From: Antarcticibacterium flavum
Lineage (GTDB): Bacteria; Bacteroidota; Bacteroidia; Flavobacteriales; Flavobacteriaceae
Length of the DNA: 64,000 nucleotides
NCBI RefSeq assembly: GCF_006159205.1
Contig: NZ_CP040812.1
Coordinates: 496,001-560,000 of the forward strand
Reading direction: 5' to 3'
The first letter of the stretch is position 1, and each line of letters opens with the position of its first letter. Below the pieces are notes generated by a model, which was given only the letters and a program-made list of their open reading frames with translations, ran no database searches and was not told the origin of the DNA. Made by a program: the position numbers and the translations under genes. Positions 16,688-26,464 of this stretch are shown one piece after another.

Positions 16688-19141
16688 TTAATAAGGGTCT
16701 ACATTGATGATCACCCGCACACTTCTCCAGGCACCTATAGCCTTAAAACTACCCATGATCTTCTCTATATAAGCTTTGGTTTTACCTAAAGATTGCTTTG
16801 GGGGGATCTTGAGCAGTATGTTCTTATAATATTCATTTCTTATCCTTGCAACCGGTGGAAATTCAGGGCCCAGAACATGCTCCCTGAAAACGTTCTGCAA
16901 AGACCTCGCAAGCCAGTCTGCCGCTTCGTTTGTCTTACTATAGTCCCTGCTTTTAAGAGTAAACCTTATAAGTTTATAATATGGCGGGTATTGGTACTGG
17001 TACCTGTCCTCCAGTTGCTCTTTGTACATTCCCTTATAATCATTAACCGATACCTGTTTGACAATTTGATGGTGCGGATTGTAGGTTTGTATCAAAACCT
17101 TACCACGATCTTTGGTCCTGCCCGCTCTTCCTGCCACCTGCAGCATCAACTGGAAACTGCGCTCATGAGCCCTGAAATCTGGAAAATTTAGCAGGGTATC
17201 TGCATTCATAATTCCAACGAGCCTCACTTTCCTAAAGTCCAGTCCTTTACTAAGCATTTGGGTTCCTACCAGGATATCTATCTCCTCCTGCTCAAAGGAG
17301 GTAATGATCTTTTGATGCCCATGCTTCCCCCGGGTAGTATCCTGGTCCATTCTTCCAATGCGTGCCTCAGGCAGTAGTGCCTTAAGTTCAGTTTCAATTT
17401 GCTCTGTTCCAAATCCTTTTGTAGTTAATTCGGGGCTGTCACAGGCCATACATTTCTTCTGCATTGCAATGTGATATCCACAGTAATGGCATCGTAACTG
17501 GTTACTATTGCTATGGTAGGTCAAACTTACATCACAATTGGGACACTGCGGGGAATGACCGCAGGTGGTACATTCCAGGATAGGAGAATAGCCGCGCCTG
17601 TTTTGAAAAAGGATCACCTGCTCCTCTTCAGCGAGGGCAAGCTTGATCTCTTCCAGCAGGCGGTCAGAAAAATGACCGGTCATTCTTTTCTTGCGGTATT
17701 TTTCCTTAATATCTACTATTTCAATCTCGGGCAACAACACTTCCCCGTAACGCCTGTCCAGGTTTACCAACCGGTATTTATCATGTGAAGCATTATAATA
17801 GGATTCGATAGATGGGGTAGCACTACCCAAAATGAGATTGGCCCCATGCATATTTGCCAGGACAACAGCTGCATCCCTGGCATTATACCTTGGAGCGGGA
17901 TCAAATTGCTTAAACGTGGTTTCATGTTCCTCGTCAACAACTATTAATCCCAGATCATTGAAAGGCAGGAACAAAGAGGACCTTGCACCCAATATCACCT
18001 GTGCTTTCTCACTGGCTTTAAGTACGTGCTCATAAATCTCCATGCGCTCATTCACTGAATATTTGCTGTGATATACCAGCACCTTTTCTCCAAAAAAGGC
18101 TTGCAACCGGGCTACCAGTTGTGCAGTTAAGGCAATTTCCGGTAACAGGTATAATACCTGCTTTCCATTTGCAATGGCAGCTTCAATAAGCCTGATGTAC
18201 ACCTCTGTCTTTCCAGAAGAAGTGATGCCGTGCAGCAAACATACTTCCTTCTCATTAAAGTGTTTTTTGATCTCACTTAAGGCCTTTTGCTGCCATTCAT
18301 TAAGCTCCAAAACGGTAGTGGATTTATTTATTTCAAAACTCACCCTGTCCTCCTGAAGCTTAAAATCGATTAGAACCTTTTTATCAATGAGGGTTTTCAC
18401 TACTGCTGCTGAACTGCCACTGGCCTTAACAAGGTTCTTGAGCTTTATTGGTTTTTTAGAACCGGCCTGCAACTGGAATAAAGTAAGGATCACCTCCCGC
18501 TGTTTAGGGGCTCTTCCTAAATCATCAAGAAGTACGTGCATCGCAGCCTCTGAAGCATGTTCCTTATTGAGTTTTACATATTTTATAAGCTTTGGCTTAT
18601 ACTGCTCATAGATCTCCTGGTTGACCACGACGATGCCCCTGGTAACCATTTTGTTGATAACGGGTAAGACTGTTTTTTTATCGAGCAGCTGGATGATCTC
18701 TTTTATCTTTAATGAAGATTGTCTTTGCAAAGCTTCATATAAGAGGTATTCATCATCTCCCAGCTCATCCTCATTCACCTCCTTCGTATTGCCAAGCTGG
18801 ACAAGAGTCTCACTTTCCAGCAAGAATCCGCCGGGCAATGCCGCTCTAAGCACTTCGCCTTCACTGCACATATAGTATTTGGCTAACCAGTTCCAAAACT
18901 TCAGCTGGCCCGGTGTTACCACAGGAGCGTTATCCAGGATCTGTTCTATAGGTTTAGCATCGTATAACTGTGGTGGGGTGTTATGAACTTCAGCAACAAT
19001 ACCGGTATATATTTTAGATTTTCCAAACGGCACTGCCACTCTCATCCCCGGCTGAATAAAGCTGGCCTCCTCCCTGCTAATTTCATAGGTGAAGCGCTTT
19101 TCAAGTGGTAATGGCAGGATAACATTTAAAAAAAAACTCAT
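16688..19141 (-). CDS. priA: Primosomal protein N' (PriA helicase)
   Basis: 817-residue 3'-to-5' helicase that restarts stalled replication forks. N-terminal DNA-binding domains (about 1-200), helicase core with Walker A HGITSSGKTEVYI (about 303) and Walker B VDEEHE, and a zinc-binding region between the helicase lobes with paired cysteines CTTCG, CPNCD, CHYCG, CMACD. C-terminal helicase motifs (LVGTQMLSKGLDF, QVAGRAGR) are present. Length is normal for Bacteroidota. It is convergent with the regulator and may be read through from the upstream minus-strand gene. Confidence 0.95.
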   Translation of the reverse strand: MSFFLNVILPLPLEKRFTYEISREEASFIQPGMRVAVPFGKSKIYTGIVAEVHNTPPQLYDAKPIEQILDNAPVVTPGQLKFWNWLAKYYMCSEGEVLRAALPGGFLLESETLVQLGNTKEVNEDELGDDEYLLYEALQRQSSLKIKEIIQLLDKKTVLPVINKMVTRGIVVVNQEIYEQYKPKLIKYVKLNKEHASEAAMHVLLDDLGRAPKQREVILTLFQLQAGSKKPIKLKNLVKASGSSAAVVKTLIDKKVLIDFKLQEDRVSFEINKSTTVLELNEWQQKALSEIKKHFNEKEVCLLHGITSSGKTEVYIRLIEAAIANGKQVLYLLPEIALTAQLVARLQAFFGEKVLVYHSKYSVNERMEIYEHVLKASEKAQVILGARSSLFLPFNDLGLIVVDEEHETTFKQFDPAPRYNARDAAVVLANMHGANLILGSATPSIESYYNASHDKYRLVNLDRRYGEVLLPEIEIVDIKEKYRKKRMTGHFSDRLLEEIKLALAEEEQVILFQNRRGYSPILECTTCGHSPQCPNCDVSLTYHSNSNQLRCHYCGYHIAMQKKCMACDSPELTTKGFGTEQIETELKALLPEARIGRMDQDTTRGKHGHQKIITSFEQEEIDILVGTQMLSKGLDFRKVRLVGIMNADTLLNFPDFRAHERSFQLMLQVAGRAGRTKDRGKVLIQTYNPHHQIVKQVSVNDYKGMYKEQLEDRYQYQYPPYYKLIRFTLKSRDYSKTNEAADWLARSLQNVFREHVLGPEFPPVARIRNEYYKNILLKIPPKQSLGKTKAYIEKIMGSFKAIGAWRSVRVIINVDPY

Positions 19142-19188
19142 AGAAGGTTTATGGGATCACAAATTTAAACTTCTTTTGATACCAAATA

Positions 19189-19221
19189 AAAAACCACTCT
19201 TTAAAAAAGAATGGTTTTTAA
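19189..19221 (-). terminator. Terminator after the DUF2147 gene
   Basis: AAACCACTCTTT pairs with AAAGAATGGTTT with one mismatch around a short A loop, flanked by A and T runs. It separates the DUF2147 gene from priA on the same strand. Confidence 0.7.
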
Positions 19222-19237
19222 AAGTATGGAAAAATCT

Positions 19238-19669
19238 TTATTCCAGGCGATGCCAGGTCTTGGTCTTATAAAAGAAGGCTATATACCCCCTCACTTTTAA
19301 CAGGTCTGGATTAGTCTCGTCAACCCATATTTTGCATTTGTATTCCTTACCGGTCTCGGGATCTACTATTACTCCCCCGGAGTATTCGTTTCCGTTTTTT
19401 TCAAGGCCGGTCATCAATTCAAGGCCTTCCAAAGGCTTGTCTTTCAAGTGACCTTCACAATTGGAACATGTGCGATCCCGGTCCTCCTTTTTAAGGATCC
19501 TAACCACTTTCCCATGCACCCGGCCATCTTCCTCGTATATTTCTATAATTGAATTAGGCTTACCGGTTTCTTCATTAATGGTTTCCCATTTCCCGAATAC
19601 GCTTTGCCCGTTCATGTGAGTTACCACAAATAACAAAGCCAGCAAACATATGTTTTTGATCTTCTTCAT
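19238..19669 (-). CDS. DUF2147 protein, exported
   Basis: 143 residues with a signal peptide (MKKIKNICLLALLFVVTHMNGQ). The mature part has the DUF2147 features: GKWETINEETGKPNSIIEIY near the start, a CSNCEG cysteine pair, ELMTGLEK, and the end VRGYIAFFYKTKTWHRL. The fold is a small beta barrel; function is unknown. Periplasmic by signal peptide. Likely transcribed alone or after the chalcone-isomerase-like gene 48 bp upstream. Confidence 0.88.
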   Translation of the reverse strand: MKKIKNICLLALLFVVTHMNGQSVFGKWETINEETGKPNSIIEIYEEDGRVHGKVVRILKKEDRDRTCSNCEGHLKDKPLEGLELMTGLEKNGNEYSGGVIVDPETGKEYKCKIWVDETNPDLLKVRGYIAFFYKTKTWHRLE

Positions 19670-19717
19670 CTCAATATTTAATTAAAAATTAAATTATCCC
19701 TTACATTAAGACCAAAA

Positions 19718-20281
19718 CTATTTTTTTCCAAGCATGCCCTCTTTTAGTTTTTTATCTGCCGGGTTGTTAGATAACCATATCCCAAAAAGAGCTTTCTTAA
19801 ACTCCATCCCTTTTATAGTACCTCTTTCATTTCCGTTCTTGTAAACAATCACACCTTTTGAAGGAAGATATACAATATCAAAAACATCATCCTTGGTTAT
19901 TTCATCCCTAAAAAAGCTTATAAATTTATCTATTTCAGGCTTTATAGGAGTGATATTACCATTGGTAGAATTTTCAAAACCTTCATTCACCGCATCTATC
20001 ATTTTATCACTGGATATAAGTTTTGACACTATATGTAATTTAATGGCCATGGGCTCATTGGCATTTAAAATGGTATTGGCATTGGAAGATTTGTTATTAA
20101 GATACAGTGCTCCCGCATACATATCCATCCAAAATTTTTCCCTTACCCCTACCCCGTTAAGAACGAGTTTTTCACCTTCAAAACTTACAGTGTTAGGGAT
20201 CGTGGCTCCACCAGCTTTTGTTTGTGCAGGGGCAACAGCTATAAAAGCCATGGCAAAAAATAAGATAAACGCTTTTTTCAT
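19718..20281 (-). CDS. Chalcone isomerase-like protein, exported
   Basis: 187 residues with a signal peptide (MKKAFILFFAMAFIAVAPAQT). The mature part fits the bacterial chalcone-isomerase-like family: VSFEGEKLVLNGVGVREKFWMDMYAGALYL and GIWLSNNPADKKLKEGMLG. Bacterial members are not known to make flavonoids and probably bind fatty acids or other lipids; no active-site claim is made here. Located between yihY and the DUF2147 gene, all on the minus strand. Confidence 0.87.
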   Translation of the reverse strand: MKKAFILFFAMAFIAVAPAQTKAGGATIPNTVSFEGEKLVLNGVGVREKFWMDMYAGALYLNNKSSNANTILNANEPMAIKLHIVSKLISSDKMIDAVNEGFENSTNGNITPIKPEIDKFISFFRDEITKDDVFDIVYLPSKGVIVYKNGNERGTIKGMEFKKALFGIWLSNNPADKKLKEGMLGKK

Positions 20282-20306
20282 TGTGTTTTAGTTTATAATA
20301 ATTAAT

Positions 20307-21230
20307 CTATTTAAAATTCTTTCTCATTTTTAAAAGTGAGGCGTTGAGTTCAAAGCCAAGCAGCAATATATTAGAATTTAACCAAATATATACCATAAGG
20401 ACTAATAGTGCCCCAATGGACCCATATAATTCGTTATACGAGGAAAAATTCTCAATATAAAGTCCAAATAAAAATGTTGTAACCATTATAAGGACGGTGG
20501 TAAATAATGCACCCGGAGAGAAGAAACTCGTTTGCCTTCCTTCTTTGGTGCCAAAGTAATAAAGAGTTGCAACCGCCATATAAATTAATATTACCAATAC
20601 GGTATAAATCAAAAATTGAGAGGTGATGGTCTTTTCAAACAGCACCCCCAGTTCACTTAGATCATCTACCGCATAGGTAAGATAAACCCAGATTATCACA
20701 GTAATGAGCAACAACAATGCCATTATAATTGAGACACCCACTGCTATAATATACTGCCGTACAATAGAACGGTTCTTATGGGTATGGTATGAGAATTCAA
20801 AGCCTGTAAAGATCGCATTAACCCCGTTGGTCATTAAAAAAATTGAAAGTATAAACGCAAACGACAGCAACCCACCGCGAGGGTTGTTGGCTATATCCAG
20901 AAAAATGTCCTCAAAAGTTTCTGAAGTCGTAGGTGGTAAAAGCGAATCCATGAAGATTAGGAACTCGATCTGGAAATCATCAATTATGGTTATATAGGGA
21001 ATGAGGTTAAGAATGAACAGCAGGAATGGGAAGATGGCCATAAAGAAACTGAAAGCAATAGCACTGGCCCTGGTAGAGAAGGTTCCTTCTATGATCCCAC
21101 CGGAGTAGATCACCCAAAGGTCATAAAGGCTCAAGCCATCCATACCCGGGAGGATTACCTTACGGGCCCTTCTTTCCAGGGAGGAAGTGAACCTTTCCAG
21201 CAAGGTGGTGGCCTTTTTCTTTACGCGCAT
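20307..21230 (-). CDS. YihY/BrkB family inner membrane protein
   Basis: 307 residues with about six membrane helices (around 45-70, 100-120, 145-170, 185-205, 220-240, 255-280) and the family segment TRASAIAFSFFMAIFPFLLFI. Often mislabelled ribonuclease BN; the true activity of YihY proteins is not settled. Begins 3 bp after nadC, so the two are cotranscribed. Confidence 0.88.
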   Translation of the reverse strand: MRVKKKATTLLERFTSSLERRARKVILPGMDGLSLYDLWVIYSGGIIEGTFSTRASAIAFSFFMAIFPFLLFILNLIPYITIIDDFQIEFLIFMDSLLPPTTSETFEDIFLDIANNPRGGLLSFAFILSIFLMTNGVNAIFTGFEFSYHTHKNRSIVRQYIIAVGVSIIMALLLLITVIIWVYLTYAVDDLSELGVLFEKTITSQFLIYTVLVILIYMAVATLYYFGTKEGRQTSFFSPGALFTTVLIMVTTFLFGLYIENFSSYNELYGSIGALLVLMVYIWLNSNILLLGFELNASLLKMRKNFK

Positions 21231-21233
21231 CTA

Positions 21234-22091
21234 TTACACGGCTTTTAAACTAAGGTCCATATTATATACAGAATGGGTAAGTGCCCCGCTGGATACATAA
21301 TCTACACCGCAGTCTGCATATTTCCTCACCGTTTCCAGAGTGATACCTCCACTGGATTCTGTTTGACATTTATTATTTATAAGCTTCACTGCCTGCCTGG
21401 TCTCCTCAAAATCAAAATTATCAATAAGTATCCTATGAATGCCCCCGCATTGCAGGATCTCTTCGATCTCCTCCATATCCCGGGCCTCTACAATGATCTT
21501 AAGGTCAAGATTGTTTCTATGTAAATAATCCTTTGTTTTCCTTATAGCCTCTGTGATTCCACCCGCAAAATCTATATGATTGTCCTTTAGCATCACCATA
21601 TCAAATAATCCAAACCTGTGATTTTCACCACCACCTATGGTTACTGCCCATTTTTCCAGGGCCCGTATCCCCGGGGTGGTCTTTCTTGTATCAAGGATCT
21701 TTGTCTTTGTGCCCTCCAGCCTGCTGGCAAACTCGTATGTTTTAGTTGCAATAGCGCTCATACGCTGCATCCCATTAAGGACCAGCCTTTCAGCCTTCAG
21801 GATAGACCTGGAGGAACCTTCAACATAGAAACCAATATCACCTCTCTTTACGGCATCCCCGTCTTTAAGCACCTGTTCAACAACCAGGCTGCTATCCACG
21901 TAATCAAAGACCATTTTTGCAAATTCTACCCCCGCAAGCAAACCCTTATCTTTCACAAGTAATTTCGCCCTGCCTTTGGCATTTTCGGGAATGCAGGCCA
22001 TAGAGCTATGATCCCCTTCCCCTACATCTTCCCTCACAGCGTTCTTAATAATTAAATCAATTTCCTTGTCAAATTGTGCCTTTGAGATCAT
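21234..22091 (-). CDS. nadC: Quinolinate phosphoribosyltransferase
   Basis: 285-residue enzyme of de novo NAD synthesis: quinolinate plus PRPP gives nicotinate mononucleotide, CO2 and PPi. Typical motifs: TRKTTPGIRALEKWAV with GGGENHRFGL for substrate and PRPP binding, DMVMLKDNH, and IDNFDFEE. Length is standard. No nadA or nadB lies next to it. Divergent from rlmH with only 41 bp between, in which -7-like boxes can be seen on both strands. Confidence 0.95.
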   Translation of the reverse strand: MISKAQFDKEIDLIIKNAVREDVGEGDHSSMACIPENAKGRAKLLVKDKGLLAGVEFAKMVFDYVDSSLVVEQVLKDGDAVKRGDIGFYVEGSSRSILKAERLVLNGMQRMSAIATKTYEFASRLEGTKTKILDTRKTTPGIRALEKWAVTIGGGENHRFGLFDMVMLKDNHIDFAGGITEAIRKTKDYLHRNNLDLKIIVEARDMEEIEEILQCGGIHRILIDNFDFEETRQAVKLINNKCQTESSGGITLETVRKYADCGVDYVSSGALTHSVYNMDLSLKAV

Positions 22092-22132
22092 TGCAATAGT
22101 TATTTTTGTAAATGTAGCAAAGTCTAAGGAAA

Positions 22133-22606
22133 ATGACCATAAAATTACTGGGTATAGGCAAAACAGATGATCCTGCTCTTCAGGATCTAACGAATGTCTA
22201 TATAAAACGTCTTCAGTTTTACACCAAATTTGAGCTGGAACTTATTCCAGATATAAAGAATGCAAAGAACCTGGATGAAAATCAGCAAAAACAAAAAGAG
22301 GGCGAATTGCTGCTTAGCCGTCTAACCGCTTCAGATTTTGTGGTTCTCCTTGATGAGAATGGCAAGCAATTTTCTTCAGTAGGATTTTCAGAATTCCTTC
22401 AAAAACGAATGAACAGTGGATTAAAGCAGCTTGTTTTCATAATTGGCGGGCCTTACGGGTTCTCAAGTGAGGTATACCAGCGTGCCGATTCCAAATTATC
22501 ATTGTCAAAAATGACTTTTTCCCACCAAATGGTACGCCTATTCTTCGTGGAGCAACTATACCGTGGCTTTACCATTTTACGAAACGAACCCTACCACCAT
22601 CGATAA
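22133..22606 (+). CDS. rlmH: 23S rRNA pseudouridine-1915 N3-methyltransferase RlmH
   Basis: 157-residue SPOUT enzyme methylating pseudouridine 1915 in helix 69. Contains the cofactor knot motif FIIGGPYGFSSEVYQRA and the invariant C-terminus LRNEPYHHR. Complete. rdgB follows 11 bp later on the same strand. Confidence 0.96.
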   Translation: MTIKLLGIGKTDDPALQDLTNVYIKRLQFYTKFELELIPDIKNAKNLDENQQKQKEGELLLSRLTASDFVVLLDENGKQFSSVGFSEFLQKRMNSGLKQLVFIIGGPYGFSSEVYQRADSKLSLSKMTFSHQMVRLFFVEQLYRGFTILRNEPYHHR

Positions 22607-22617
22607 AACCCCTCTAA

Positions 22618-23190
22618 ATGAAACTTATTTTTGCAACACACAATAAAAACAAACTACAGGAAGTACAGGCTCTGATGCCCCAGAGTATAGAATTGCTCTC
22701 ACTGGATGATATTGGCTGCTTTGAAGAGATCCCTGAAACGGCTGATACTATCGATGGGAATGCCATTCTAAAGGCAGATCATATTAAAGAGCATTACAGG
22801 CTGGATTGTTTTGCCGATGATACAGGCCTGGAAGTAGAAGCCCTTCACGGTGCACCGGGGGTTTACTCTGCCCGATACGCCGGTGAAGGCAAAAGCAATG
22901 AAGATAACGTTCAAAAACTGCTTGAAGAATTGAAAGATGAGGATAACAGGAGAGCACAATTTAAAACTGTCATAGCTCTTAACCTGCACGACCACCAGTT
23001 TTTATTCCAGGGGATTTGTACCGGCACTATCACCCGGGAAAAACGGGGCGATAAAGGTTTTGGTTATGACCCTGTCTTCCAGCCAGATGGAAGTAATAAG
23101 ACATTTGCCCAAATGAGCATGGAGGAGAAAGCAATATTAAGCCATAGAGGAAAGGCACTAAGAGATCTTATAGAATATCTCTCTAAATAG
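22618..23190 (+). CDS. rdgB: Non-canonical purine NTP pyrophosphatase (ITP/XTP)
   Basis: 190-residue Ham1/RdgB enzyme that cleans the nucleotide pool by hydrolysing ITP, dITP and XTP to the monophosphates. Signatures: FATHNKNKLQEVQAL at the N-terminus, DTGLEVEALHGAPGVYSARYAG with the catalytic Asp, GFGYDPVFQPDG and SHRGKALRDL near the C-terminus. Likely cotranscribed with rlmH. Confidence 0.95.
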   Translation: MKLIFATHNKNKLQEVQALMPQSIELLSLDDIGCFEEIPETADTIDGNAILKADHIKEHYRLDCFADDTGLEVEALHGAPGVYSARYAGEGKSNEDNVQKLLEELKDEDNRRAQFKTVIALNLHDHQFLFQGICTGTITREKRGDKGFGYDPVFQPDGSNKTFAQMSMEEKAILSHRGKALRDLIEYLSK

Positions 23191-23239
23191 CTCATTTTTA
23201 TTCATTTAAAATTTCTGCAAATAGCTGTAAACTAATGCT

Positions 23240-23247
23240 TACCTTTG
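23240..23247 (+). promoter_or_regulatory. -7 element before the DEAD-box helicase
   Basis: TACCTTTG matches TAnnTTTG 20 bp before the ATG at 23267. No clear TTTG is seen at the -33 position, so the call is weak. Confidence 0.4.
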
Positions 23248-23266
23248 CAACTTATTAAAATTTTTT

Positions 23267-25072
23267 ATGAGTAAATTTGAACAATTAGGGTTGAATCCTG
23301 CCATTCTTAAAGCTGTCGAAGATATGGGCTTTACGAGTCCAAGTGAGGTACAGGAGAAAGCAATCCCTATTTTATTGCAAGAAAACACCGATATGGTGGC
23401 ACTTGCCCAAACCGGTACAGGGAAAACAGCTGCTTTTGGTTTCCCACTAATTCAAAAGATCAATGCAGATAAGAAGCATACGCAAGGATTAATCCTATCT
23501 CCCACAAGGGAATTGTGTTTACAAATTACCAATGAGCTTAAAAACTATTCCAAATATACGCCGGGATTAAATACCGTGGCTATATATGGTGGCGCAAGCA
23601 TTACAGACCAGTCCAAACAAATCCAGAGAGGTGCTCAAATCATTGTGGCTACTCCGGGAAGGATGCAGGATATGATCAACCGCCGCCTGGTTGATATTTC
23701 AAAGATTGAATTTTGCATCCTTGATGAGGCCGATGAGATGCTGAACATGGGCTTCTTTGAAGATATCACTGCAATTTTATCGCATACACCAAAAGATAAG
23801 CATACGTGGTTATTTTCTGCCACAATGCCTAAAGAGGTTTCTACTATCGCAAAGAAATTTATGCGCACTCCTGTAGAGATCACTGTTGGTACCAAAAATC
23901 AGGGAACATCAAATGTATCCCATGAGTATTATGCTGTGAATTCAAGGGATAGATATTCTGCGCTTAAAAGGCTTGCAGATGCCAATCCTGATATATTTTC
24001 AGTGGTTTTTTGTAGAACTAAGCGTGATACTCAAAAAGTAGCAGAACAACTTATTGAGGATGGATATAATGCAGCAGCATTACACGGTGATCTTAGCCAG
24101 AACCAGCGGGACCTGGTAATGAAAAGCTTTAGAAGCCGCCAGATCCAGATGCTTGTGGCAACAGATGTTGCAGCAAGGGGAATTGACGTAGATGATATCA
24201 CCCACGTAATTCATTATCAATTACCAGATGAACCCGAAGTTTATACCCACCGTAGCGGTAGGACCGGCCGTGCCGGAAAAAGCGGGGTTTCCATGGTGAT
24301 CGTATCAAAAAGTGAGGTGAGGAAGATCAAAAGTATTGAACGCATCATAAAACAACCATTTGAGCATAAAGAAATTCCAGACGGAATGGAAATTTGCCGG
24401 GTACAGTTGTTCCACCTTGCAAACGATATTAAGAATACAGAGATCAATCACGATATAGACCCATACCTTCCAAGTATAGAAGAGGTTTTACAGGATTTCA
24501 CCAAAGAAGAGCTTATAAAGAAAGTCTTTTCTGTTGAGTTTACCAGGTTCTTTAATTATTACAAGAATTCTTCTAATTTAAACGTGAATGCCTCTGCGGG
24601 GCGTGATGATCGTTCCTCTGGTGGTGACTCTACAAGGTACTTCATAAATGTGGGTGCAAAGGACGATTTTGACTGGATGACCTTAAAGGATTTCCTTAAG
24701 GCAACCCTGGACCTGGGTCGTGATGATGTATCAAGAGTGGATGTTAAGGATAGTTTTTCTTTCTTTAATACCAGCTCTGAATTTTCAGACAAGGTACTTT
24801 CAACTTTTGAGAACTTCCAGCATCATGGAAGACGTATAAGCGTTGAGATCTCCCAGGATGGCGGTGGCCGCTCTTCAGGAAGAAGCAAAAGCAGGAAACC
24901 CAGAGGTGAGTTTAAGCCACGTGAAGGTGCCGGTGCATCTGATGGTGGAGGAAGACGAAGAAGCGCCAAACCTAAAGAAGGTGGAGACAAATCTTCCTCC
25001 AAAGGAAAAGGCGGAAGCCGTAAAAAGAACATAGAAAGTTCTGTGAACAGAAGAAAATCAAGAAGATCATAA
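23267..25072 (+). CDS. DEAD-box RNA helicase, DeaD/DbpA-like
   Basis: 601-residue ATP-dependent RNA helicase. Motifs in order: Q motif (GFTSPSEVQEKAIP), AQTGTGKTAAF, PTRELCLQ, DEADEM, SATMP, ARGIDVDDITHVIHY and HRSGRTGRAG. After the core there is a DbpA-type RNA-binding domain (about 460-530, FINVGAKDDFDW), then a Gly/Arg/Lys-rich tail (about 540-601) for non-specific RNA binding. Probable roles are ribosome assembly or cold adaptation, as in CsdA. Monocistronic. Confidence 0.93.
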   Translation: MSKFEQLGLNPAILKAVEDMGFTSPSEVQEKAIPILLQENTDMVALAQTGTGKTAAFGFPLIQKINADKKHTQGLILSPTRELCLQITNELKNYSKYTPGLNTVAIYGGASITDQSKQIQRGAQIIVATPGRMQDMINRRLVDISKIEFCILDEADEMLNMGFFEDITAILSHTPKDKHTWLFSATMPKEVSTIAKKFMRTPVEITVGTKNQGTSNVSHEYYAVNSRDRYSALKRLADANPDIFSVVFCRTKRDTQKVAEQLIEDGYNAAALHGDLSQNQRDLVMKSFRSRQIQMLVATDVAARGIDVDDITHVIHYQLPDEPEVYTHRSGRTGRAGKSGVSMVIVSKSEVRKIKSIERIIKQPFEHKEIPDGMEICRVQLFHLANDIKNTEINHDIDPYLPSIEEVLQDFTKEELIKKVFSVEFTRFFNYYKNSSNLNVNASAGRDDRSSGGDSTRYFINVGAKDDFDWMTLKDFLKATLDLGRDDVSRVDVKDSFSFFNTSSEFSDKVLSTFENFQHHGRRISVEISQDGGGRSSGRSKSRKPRGEFKPREGAGASDGGGRRRSAKPKEGGDKSSSKGKGGSRKKNIESSVNRRKSRRS

Positions 25073-25141
25073 GAAAAATTATCATTGGGAGTATTTTGGT
25101 ATAATATTTACTGTACTATTACTCCCAATGTATTCTACTAT

Positions 25142-25900
25142 ATGAGATTACTTTTTACCCTTACAGCCTCCTTAGCATTAAGTTTCTATGGTTTTGCCCA
25201 GGAACAGGATATTGTAACCGGAAAAGTCCTCAATGCAGCAAACGATCTCCCGCTGGAGAGCGTGCACATTGTGAACCTTAACCAGGTAAAAGGAACAACT
25301 TCCAGCGAGGACGGAGACTTTGAGCTACCCGCCACTGTAAATGATACTTTATATTTTTCATACCTGGGTTTCAGAACCATTAAAGTACGTGTAACAAACG
25401 ACTGGTTAAAATATGGGGTTGTTAAGGTTAAGATGACAGAGTTGGGAATTGCTTTGGAAGAAGTGGTGGTAAAACCCATCCAGCTTACTGGATATTTAGA
25501 AATAGACGTCAAGAATATTCCTATATATGAGAATTACCGCTATAGCATTTCTGGTCTTGATGCTTCCTATGAAGGTGGAAATACTTCTCCTTCTGCAGCC
25601 ACAAAATTAATCGGAGCGATCTTTAATCCCGCCGATGCACTTTATAATCAATTTGGTGCAAAGCCACGGCAAATGAAAAAGTTGCGGCAAATGAAGGATG
25701 ATGATGAGATAAGGAATTTATTGAAGTCCAAGTATGACAGGCAAACCCTGGCAGCAGTACTTCAAATAACCAATGTCGAGATTGACGAGATCCTGGCGCG
25801 TTGCAATTACTCCAAGTCATTTATGAGAAGTGCCAACGACCTCCAGATACTGGATGCACTAAGTGGGTGCTATGAAGAATTCCGGGTATTAAAAAGATAA
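25142..25900 (+). CDS. Carboxypeptidase-like regulatory domain protein, exported
   Basis: About 252 residues. The start at 25142 gives the signal peptide MRLLFTLTASLALSFYGFAQ; the open frame 57 bp upstream is probably untranslated. Residues about 25-105 form a CarboxypepD_reg-like beta-sandwich (VTGKVLNAANDLPLESVHIV, YLGFRTIKV), the domain also found before TonB receptors. The C-terminal 130 residues contain no known domain. Found widely in Bacteroidota envelopes with no defined function. Convergent with the SRPBCC gene. Confidence 0.85.
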   Translation: MRLLFTLTASLALSFYGFAQEQDIVTGKVLNAANDLPLESVHIVNLNQVKGTTSSEDGDFELPATVNDTLYFSYLGFRTIKVRVTNDWLKYGVVKVKMTELGIALEEVVVKPIQLTGYLEIDVKNIPIYENYRYSISGLDASYEGGNTSPSAATKLIGAIFNPADALYNQFGAKPRQMKKLRQMKDDDEIRNLLKSKYDRQTLAAVLQITNVEIDEILARCNYSKSFMRSANDLQILDALSGCYEEFRVLKR

Positions 25901-25905
25901 AACAT

Positions 25906-25932
25906 AAAAAGCTTCCTAAACGGAAGCTTTTT
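25906..25932. terminator. Bidirectional terminator between convergent genes
   Basis: AAAAAGCTTCC pairs perfectly with GGAAGCTTTTT around a 5-nt loop. It overlaps the last codons of the SRPBCC gene and follows the plus-strand gene by 6 bp. Confidence 0.88.
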
Positions 25933-26464
25933 CATTTTTGGACTCCAGGATAGTTTTAATGTTCTTCAAACCTTCTTCGAGTTGACCCCCATAAGCCTTA
26001 TCAACAGGATGAATAAGTGATATAATAGAAAGTGGGAAAGCCAAATTTCCTCTTACTCCCCATACCATTTTAGTCTTATTTTCATCAATTTCCTTGAGAC
26101 CTTTGTATTCCAGTATTACCAGCCTGAAGGGTTTTACAATAAGAAACCGGGTTTCCATTATTTTGCCCTGGTTGAGCTTTACGATCTTTTGGGTACCCTC
26201 ATAAAATTTCCTGTGGCCTCTCCAGTACAATAGAGAATCCAGTTTTCCATCTTCCCCCTTATATTTAAGGATGCCTTCAAAATTTTTTACAAACCATGGC
26301 ATCCACTGTCGTTCCTTCTTCAGTTGCCGTACAAAATTAAAAACCTCCTCCTTGGGGCGATTTATAACCACTGTCCTGTTTATGTCATATTCTTTCTTTG
26401 CCCAGGCATGCAAGAATGCAAAAAACGTGATGATGGCAATGAAAATATAAAAAACGAGGGTCAT
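25916..26464 (-). CDS. SRPBCC family protein (START-like)
   Basis: 182 residues. One N-terminal membrane helix (1-18, TLVFYIFIAIITFFAFLHAW), then a polyketide cyclase/START-like domain with the usual beginning INRPKEEVFNFVRQLKKERQW. Such folds bind hydrophobic ligands; the ligand is unknown. It starts immediately after the trmH-like gene on the same strand (no gap), so they are cotranscribed. Confidence 0.85.
   Translation of the reverse strand: MTLVFYIFIAIITFFAFLHAWAKKEYDINRTVVINRPKEEVFNFVRQLKKERQWMPWFVKNFEGILKYKGEDGKLDSLLYWRGHRKFYEGTQKIVKLNQGKIMETRFLIVKPFRLVILEYKGLKEIDENKTKMVWGVRGNLAFPLSIISLIHPVDKAYGGQLEEGLKNIKTILESKNEKASV

Noticed and set aside
20307..21230. Ribonuclease BN
   Set aside because: YihY proteins were named this way in error; this is a membrane protein with no nuclease motif.
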